Shown here piece after piece: positions 58,741 to 64,000 of a stretch of 64,000 nt of DNA. The notes beneath the pieces were generated by a model, which did no database searches, was not told where the DNA came from, and worked only from the letters and a program-made list of their open reading frames with translations. The stretch is from the NCBI RefSeq assembly GCF_001276715.1, contig NZ_LIUQ01000021.1, forward strand, positions 21,218-85,217, given 5' to 3'. Each line of letters starts with the position of its first letter. Position 1 is the stretch's first letter. Origin of the DNA: Planktothricoides sp. SR001 (GTDB taxonomy: Bacteria > Cyanobacteriota > Cyanobacteriia > Cyanobacteriales > Laspinemataceae). A program made the translations under genes and the position numbers.

Positions 58741-59127
58741 TTTGCTACACCCAATTAGTAATGCGATCGCATATAGCTACAGACTTACTGCCGATCATTT
58801 CGGAATTTTCGCCATACAACTTGCCATACAACTTGCGGTAAAACTTGCCTTTGTGGACAATATGCAAGCATAGATAGGGTTCCAGAAAGCGCGAACTCCG
58901 CACCGCTTACGCGAACGCCCGCCCGCAACGGGAAAAGGTCCTTAGCTGAGGAAATTTCTTGATCGCGATCGTGGATATGATAAATTAATTGCTCAAAAAC
59001 AAGATCGACCTGATTCGTAAGTCCTGAATTAGTGGCAAATTGGGAAAATCACAGTAAAGTAGTAATGGTTAATAATTAATCCTTTGACCATAGCTTGAGT
59101 AAAGGCGCGATAGAAAAGTAATAAGCC
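58741..59127. other. Intergenic region with a dyad repeat
   Basis: 387 bp between divergent genes. It includes small tandem words (acttgccatacaacttgc at ~58818-58835) and a dyad-type repeat at about 58888-58937 (gcgcgaactccg...gcgaacgcccgc). No ORF is supported. Confidence 0.45.
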
Positions 59128-60909
59128 ATGAATTCAGAACAACCATTAGGCTCAGTCATTCAAGGTTCCCTAAGTAACGGACTCGAAGTAAAACTGCATC
59201 CAGATGTCTCTGTAGAAGACATGAGGGTGGGCAAATTTTTAGTCATCCGAGGAGCGCGATCGCTATTTTTTTGCATTCTCACCGATGTCACCCTGGGTAC
59301 TTCCAGCGAGAGAATTTTGATTAACCCACCGCCACCGGAAGATGACTTTATGCAAGCGGTTCTAGCGGGAAGCGGCACTTATGGCACAATTAATCTATCG
59401 CCAATGTTAATGTTGGCTCCTGAAACTTCTGAAAGTGGCTGGAGTGTAGAATCTCTCCTCAAAACTCAATCCAGTGCTAATAAAAATGGATCAAATAACA
59501 ACTCAAATAACAACTCAAATAACAACGGAAAAAATAACGGATTAGCCTCGTATCAAGCCAACACTGGCACACCGATGCAACTATTGCCGGTCAAAACCAT
59601 TCCCAGCCATTTCTCCCAAGTTTATGAAGCCAGCGAAAGAGATTTTCGGGCCGTATTTGGCTGGGAAGATGACCCTCAGCGGCGGAATTTTGCCGTAGGA
59701 CAACCTTTAGACATGGATGTACCCGTCTGCATTGACCTCGATCGCTTCGTAGAAAGAAGTAACGGCGTCTTTGGCAAATCCGGCACTGGGAAATCTTTCT
59801 TAACCCGTCTGTTGCTGTCGGGAATTATCCGCAAACAAGCGGCAGTGAATCTGATTTTTGATATGCACTCAGAATATGGCTGGGAAGCTCAATGTGAAGG
59901 CAAACAAGTCAGTACCGTCAAAGGGTTACGGCAGCTATTCCCCCATCAAGTGCAGATATATACCCTTGACCCGGACTCTACCCGCAGACGGGGAATTCGC
60001 GATGCCCAAGAACTTTATTTAGGTTATGACCAAATAGAAGTAGAAGATATCAGCTTGGTTGCCAGAGAACTCAACCTTTCCGAAGCAAGTATCGAAAATG
60101 CTTACATCCTTCAAGGGGAATTTGGGTCATCTTGGATTAAAGATTTACTGGATATGAATAATGAGGATATTCAAGACTTTTGCGATCAAAAGCGGGGGAA
60201 TAAATCCTCAATTATGGCGTTACAACGGAAATTGATGCGGTTGGATCGACTGAAATATATTAAAACCCGTTGTCCCCAGAATTATCTCTCCCAAATTTTG
60301 GCCAATTTAGAAGCGGGTAAGCACGTTGTAATTGAGTTTGGTTCTCACTCGGATATGTTGTCTTATATGTTAGCCACGAATGTGATTACCCGGCGCATTC
60401 ACCGGGCTTATGTGGAAAAATCCGAGAAGTTTCTCCAAACCAAAAATCCCAGCGATCGCCCCCGACAACTGGTGATTACCATTGAAGAAGCCCACCGCTT
60501 TCTCGATAGCGCTACGGTGCGTCAAACCATCTTTGGCACCATTGCCAGAGAAATGCGGAAATATTTCGTCACCATGTTAGTGGTCGATCAACGTCCCTCT
60601 GGAATTGATAACGAGGTGATGTCACAAATTGGCACGCGAATTACGGCGTTACTTAACGATGAAAAAGATATTGAAGCAATTTTTACCGGCGTTTCTGGCG
60701 GGCAAAATTTGCGTTCTGTGTTAGCAAAACTTGACTCTAAACAACAAGCTTTAGTCTTAGGTCATGCGGTGCCCATGCCCGTGGTGGTGCGAACTCGTGC
60801 TTATGACCAACAATTTTATCGAGAAATTGGCGATATGTCCTGGGATGAAATGGATACGGAAACGTTATTAAAAGTGGCCGAAGCCGCCAAAGCGGATTTA
60901 GGGTTTTAG
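59128..60909 (+). CDS. HerA-type (DUF87) ATPase
   Basis: A 593-aa FtsK/HerA-superfamily ATPase, likely a DNA translocase or helicase. The N-terminal ~200 residues form a HAS-barrel-like region broken by an Asn-rich linker (SNNNSNNNSNNNGKNNG, ~residues 125-145) encoded by a tandem repeat. Walker A FGKSGTGKSFLTRLLL is at ~214-229, Walker B with Glu in VITIEEAHRF at ~447-457, and an arginine-finger region near IAREMRKYFVTMLVVDQRPS. No nuclease (NurA-like) gene is adjacent. In some bacteria relatives take part in repair or defence; no such partner is seen here. Confidence 0.87.
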   Translation: MNSEQPLGSVIQGSLSNGLEVKLHPDVSVEDMRVGKFLVIRGARSLFFCILTDVTLGTSSERILINPPPPEDDFMQAVLAGSGTYGTINLSPMLMLAPETSESGWSVESLLKTQSSANKNGSNNNSNNNSNNNGKNNGLASYQANTGTPMQLLPVKTIPSHFSQVYEASERDFRAVFGWEDDPQRRNFAVGQPLDMDVPVCIDLDRFVERSNGVFGKSGTGKSFLTRLLLSGIIRKQAAVNLIFDMHSEYGWEAQCEGKQVSTVKGLRQLFPHQVQIYTLDPDSTRRRGIRDAQELYLGYDQIEVEDISLVARELNLSEASIENAYILQGEFGSSWIKDLLDMNNEDIQDFCDQKRGNKSSIMALQRKLMRLDRLKYIKTRCPQNYLSQILANLEAGKHVVIEFGSHSDMLSYMLATNVITRRIHRAYVEKSEKFLQTKNPSDRPRQLVITIEEAHRFLDSATVRQTIFGTIAREMRKYFVTMLVVDQRPSGIDNEVMSQIGTRITALLNDEKDIEAIFTGVSGGQNLRSVLAKLDSKQQALVLGHAVPMPVVVRTRAYDQQFYREIGDMSWDEMDTETLLKVAEAAKADLGF

Positions 60910-61711
60910 GAAAAAAAGGAATCAAATAACAAATAACCAACAACAAATAATCAACAACCAACAACAAATAACCAACAACAAAAAATTTTGATTAAGTATT
61001 TTTGCGGATTGTCGTCAATGTAGTACAAGTGTAATATGGTAGTAGATTAAAAATTCAACCCAGATAATTCGCCAGTCACCGAGAAAGAAAAGGAATGGGG
61101 CGTAAACATGGCATGGGTACGCGCATTCAATTTTTGCCCTGACAGAAGTTCATGGGCGATCGCTGCTGTTAGGTTTAATTTCTTTGGGATTACTGGGTAC
61201 AGTTGCTATATCAAGTCGATGGAATCAAGCAAAAATTTTTTTCTCGATAACCCGGAATTCGAGATTAACCCACTGTAGTCATAGTGCAGTGATGACAAAT
61301 GATTATCAATGATGATGAATCCATGTCATTCGTCCTTGGCACTTTGCCAGGGTCAGTCCCGTCCAATCATTTAGTCACATTTAGTCAAATCACTTAGGAG
61401 AGAGATTTTACGGAACATTTCATCTTTCTGCGGGTAGCGAGTGATCTTGTAAATCTTTACAAACTTTTAATTTTGACTTACGATAATAAAACAAACTCAT
61501 AACGACTTCGCTTTAGCGGGATAAACCTACCTTTCATTCTCGGTGGCGGCTGAGTCACTCAGGCAAATTCCTGGTATCCAGCCTGGTATCCAGCCTGGAT
61601 CCCAGCTTTGACTAGGACTTCCTTATATCAGATATCTCCTGGATGACTGGATAATTTTTTTTCTAGGGATCCGGAAAAGTCGCCATCAAAAAGGCTACGC
61701 ATCTAATCTGT
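60910..61711. other. Long leader region before the second sigma gene
   Basis: About 800 bp. caacaaataacc/ccaacaac tandems occupy ~60924-60990. ggtatccagcct duplicates lie near 61573-61595. A 57-codon frame starting at 61108 has no recognisable features and was not called. The promoter region of the sigma gene is expected here. Confidence 0.45.
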
Positions 61712-61729
61712 TTGGAGAACTGCAACCCT

Positions 61730-62734
61730 ATGCCCACGATCAAAAACCAATCAACCACCACCCAGCAAAGCAATATGAGTACACGACGTAGTGAAACGAG
61801 TGATAGCATTCGGGCTTATCTACATGAAATCGGTCGTGTACCCCTGCTGACTCATGAGCAAGAGATTGTGTATGGGAAGCAGGTACAGCAAATGATGAAG
61901 TTGCTAGAGGATCAAGAAGCTTTGGCGAAAAAATTAAATCGCCAGCCAATTGAGCAGGAATGGGCTGACCATGTGAATTTGACGGTTTCTGAACTTCAGA
62001 GATTGTTGGATCTGGGGCAGCGGGCGAAGCGAAAAATGATTGAATCCAATTTGCGTTTGGTGGTGGCGATCGCCAAGAAATACCAAAAGCGCAATCTGGA
62101 ATTTTTGGATCTGATCCAAGAAGGCACCCTCGGCTTGGAACGGGGGGTAGAAAAATTCGATCCCATGCGGGGCTATAAGTTTTCTACTTATGCTTACTGG
62201 TGGATTCGCCAAGCAATTACCCGAGCGATCGCCCAACAAGCCCGCACGATTCGTCTACCCATTCACATCACGGAAAAACTGAATAAAATCAAACGAGTGC
62301 AGCGGGAACTCAGTCAAAAACTGGGTCGCACCCCAACACCGGCAGAAATTGGGGAAATTTTGGATCTGCAACCCGCCCAAATTCGGGAATATCTGCTGCT
62401 TTCCCGTCAGCCGGTTTCTTTGGATTTGCGAGTTGGGGACAACCAAGATACGGAATTGCAAGACCTGCTCGAAGATGTGGACGCTTCCCCAGAAAATTAC
62501 ATTATGCAAGAGTTGTTGCGGGAAGACTTGCATAATTTATTAGATGAATTAACCCCGCAACAAAAAGATGTGATTATGCTCCGGTTTGGCTTCAAAGATG
62601 GGCGCGAGCTTTCTTTAGCCAAAGTCGGTGCCGCCCTGAAACTCAGCCGTGAGAGAGTCCGCCAATTAGAGCATCAAGCTTTGGCGCATCTGCGGCGGCG
62701 TCGGGCGAATGTGCAAGAATATTTCGCCAGCTAA
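61730..62734 (+). CDS. Group 2 RNA polymerase sigma-70 factor (SigB-like)
   Basis: About 334 aa. A Thr/Ser/Gln-rich N-terminus precedes region 1.2 ([20 protein letters not shown]). Region 2 has [36 protein letters not shown] and [18 protein letters not shown]; region 4 ends LAKVGAALKLSRERVRQLEH. Region 1.1 is missing, so it is group 2; length and N-terminus resemble SigB, though the paralogue is not certain. Start: ATG 61730 lies 12 bases after GGAG at 61714-61717; the frame also offers TTG 61712. A T-tailed hairpin follows the stop. Confidence 0.9.
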   Translation: MPTIKNQSTTTQQSNMSTRRSETSDSIRAYLHEIGRVPLLTHEQEIVYGKQVQQMMKLLEDQEALAKKLNRQPIEQEWADHVNLTVSELQRLLDLGQRAKRKMIESNLRLVVAIAKKYQKRNLEFLDLIQEGTLGLERGVEKFDPMRGYKFSTYAYWWIRQAITRAIAQQARTIRLPIHITEKLNKIKRVQRELSQKLGRTPTPAEIGEILDLQPAQIREYLLLSRQPVSLDLRVGDNQDTELQDLLEDVDASPENYIMQELLREDLHNLLDELTPQQKDVIMLRFGFKDGRELSLAKVGAALKLSRERVRQLEHQALAHLRRRRANVQEYFAS

Positions 62735-62830
62735 TCCAGCTAAGAATAATCCAGCTAAGAATAATCCAGCGAAAAATATTGTTAGCAATTTTTAGCAAAT
62801 AGAATCACTGGCAAAGCCAAATAAATTCCC

Positions 62831-62868
62831 AAGACCAGAGAAATTAATGATTCTCTGGTCTTTGTTTT
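62831..62868 (+). terminator. Rho-independent terminator of the sigma gene
   Basis: aagaccagaga and tctctggtctt form an 11-bp stem around an ~11-nt loop, followed by ttgtttt. It lies ~100 bp after the sigma factor stop. Confidence 0.88.
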
Positions 62869-63057
62869 GTCCTAGGGATACGGTGTGCTGACTGAAAACC
62901 TGGACACTTGAAAAAATATGGGTTAATTTAGGCGTGTTTGTGACTTGCTCAGGCAGTCAAATTCCTGACCATCATTTTCAGGGTTAGTATCTACATATTG
63001 ACGAGCCGAAGTCTTGCAAATCAAGGGTTGATCTTAAACAGGGGATAAGAAACTTCA

Positions 63058-64000
63058 ATGACAATGAAGGATACAGAGAATCAGCATCCTGAACGGATCA
63101 GCTTGTTGACCGCGATCTGTCTTGTGGTCGCGAATATGATTGGCACCGGGGTGTTCACTTCTCTGGGTTTTCAGGTGGTGGATATTCAGTCCGGTTTTTC
63201 TTTGTTGTTTTTATGGTTTGTTGGGGGAGTTTTCGCCCTCTGTGGCGCCCTGGCTTACGGGGAATTGGGGGCGGCGATGCCCCGGTCTGGGGGTGAATAT
63301 CACTATTTATCTAAGATATATCATCCGGCTTTAGGCTTTCTTTCGGGATGGCTTTCGGTGACGGTGGGGTTTGCGGCGCCGATCGCTGCTGCCGCGATCG
63401 CATTAGGAAGGTATTTCTGTAGAATCATTTGGGAACCAGAAAATATACCCAGTTTTTACCCACAGGCGATCGCTTTATTCGTGGTGATCGTGATTTCTCT
63501 ATTGAATACCAAAGATTTGAAACTGGCCAGTTCATTTCAACAGATATTTACCCTGTTAAAAGTGCTGCTGATTGTGGTATTTATTGCCTGCGGATTGGTT
63601 ATGGCTACTCCCCAAGATATTAGCTTTTTGCCCTCTGCCGCCGATCCAAATCTGATTTTTAGTGCGCCGTTTGCCATTTCAATGGTCTATGTCACTTATT
63701 CTTATTCCGGTTGGAATGCGGCGATTTATTTAGCCAGTGATATTGACCAACCGGCCAAAAATCTGCCCCGGTCTTTGCTGCTGGGAACGGTGATCGTTAT
63801 GGTGTTATATTTGTTGTTAAACTTGGTTTTTCTCTACAGTACCCCCATCGATCAACTAGCCGGACAATTGGAAATTGGTTATATTTCTGGGAATCAGATT
63901 TTTGGGGCGATCGGGGCTAAAATTATGGCATTCTTAATTTCTTTTGGCCTAATTTCTTCCATTAGTTCAATGGTTTTAGCCGGCCCAAGGGTGACACAGG
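63058..64000 (+). CDS. APC-family amino acid permease (partial, 3' end off window)
   Basis: Open from ATG 63058 to the window edge: 314 codons so far, of a usual ~430-480. MTMKDTENQHPERISLLTAI leads to VVANMIGTGVFTSLGF, the APC transporter signature in TM1. About eight membrane helices are visible, with GELGAAMPRSGGEYHYLSK after TM2 and SYSGWNAAIYLASDIDQPAK near TM6, typical of amino acid/polyamine secondary transporters. The substrate cannot be read. GGGGATAAGA precedes the start. Confidence 0.9.
   Translation, partial: MTMKDTENQHPERISLLTAICLVVANMIGTGVFTSLGFQVVDIQSGFSLLFLWFVGGVFALCGALAYGELGAAMPRSGGEYHYLSKIYHPALGFLSGWLSVTVGFAAPIAAAAIALGRYFCRIIWEPENIPSFYPQAIALFVVIVISLLNTKDLKLASSFQQIFTLLKVLLIVVFIACGLVMATPQDISFLPSAADPNLIFSAPFAISMVYVTYSYSGWNAAIYLASDIDQPAKNLPRSLLLGTVIVMVLYLLLNLVFLYSTPIDQLAGQLEIGYISGNQIFGAIGAKIMAFLISFGLISSISSMVLAGPRVTQ

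Noticed and set aside
59128-60909. HerA-NurA or HerA-nuclease defence pair
   Set aside because: No nuclease or Sir2-like gene lies on either side; the neighbours are an interrupted LOTUS-like gene and a sigma factor.
61108-61278. 57-codon frame before the second sigma gene
   Set aside because: Mixed composition with no homology I recognise; another frame over the same DNA reads as a hydrophobic stretch, so neither is supported.

Overview
The window looks like the chromosome of a filamentous, non-heterocystous cyanobacterium of the Oscillatoriales type. Grounds: the HIP1 octamer GCGATCGC is scattered throughout; there are cyanobacteria-typical families (DUF760, DUF4327, PCP_red mini-protein, group 2 sigma factors, PFOR plus a DHOD-like protein, the Ser/Thr kinase-AAA-histidine kinase giant); and the intergenic DNA is full of short palindromic and heptanucleotide repeats. 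The species cannot be named from sequence reading alone.

Layout. 0.1-1.3 kb: glyoxalase II (minus) and a small unknown protein. 1.3-9.0 kb: a same-strand run galE, GT2, GT4, ABC exporter, adenylyl cyclase, read here as a cell-surface glycan synthesis/export set with a signalling enzyme at its end; the exporter carries a C-terminal segment that looks like a dead HisKA domain. 9.0-15.7 kb (all minus): MutT, DUF760, a group 2 sigma factor, and carB behind a strong hairpin terminator. 16.5-32.2 kb is a signalling region: a giant hybrid kinase split by a frameshift in a T7 run, a second hybrid histidine kinase, a PCP_red mini-protein, two HAMP-less chemoreceptors and a WD40 Ser/Thr kinase between them. 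32.5-36.7 kb: a secreted GH10 xylanase-type enzyme and a membrane WD40 protein.

36.7-44.8 kb is an accessory region. It holds a three-gene vWA/PP2C/kinase operon (TerY-P triad type), divergent from a VMAP-type HTH gene and a DUF29 gene, and bracketed by dense palindromic repeats. Among the repeats lie toxin-antitoxin type modules in which the toxin-side gene is broken and the partner gene is intact; another such case (HigB remnant plus HigA) is at 57.1-57.6 kb.

44.8-57 kb: a membrane protein, adenosine deaminase, hypE and hypC ([NiFe]-hydrogenase maturation), DUF4327, nifJ (pyruvate:ferredoxin/flavodoxin oxidoreductase), an SMP-30 protein between two near-identical repeats, and a DHOD-like protein. 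hypE, hypC and nifJ point to fermentative/hydrogen metabolism. 58-64 kb: a LOTUS-like gene split by one in-frame stop, a HerA-type ATPase, a second group 2 sigma factor with its terminator, and the 5' part of an APC-family permease that runs off the window.

No tRNA, rRNA, CRISPR array, transposase or phage gene was recognised. All function calls are by reading motifs; no database search was run.
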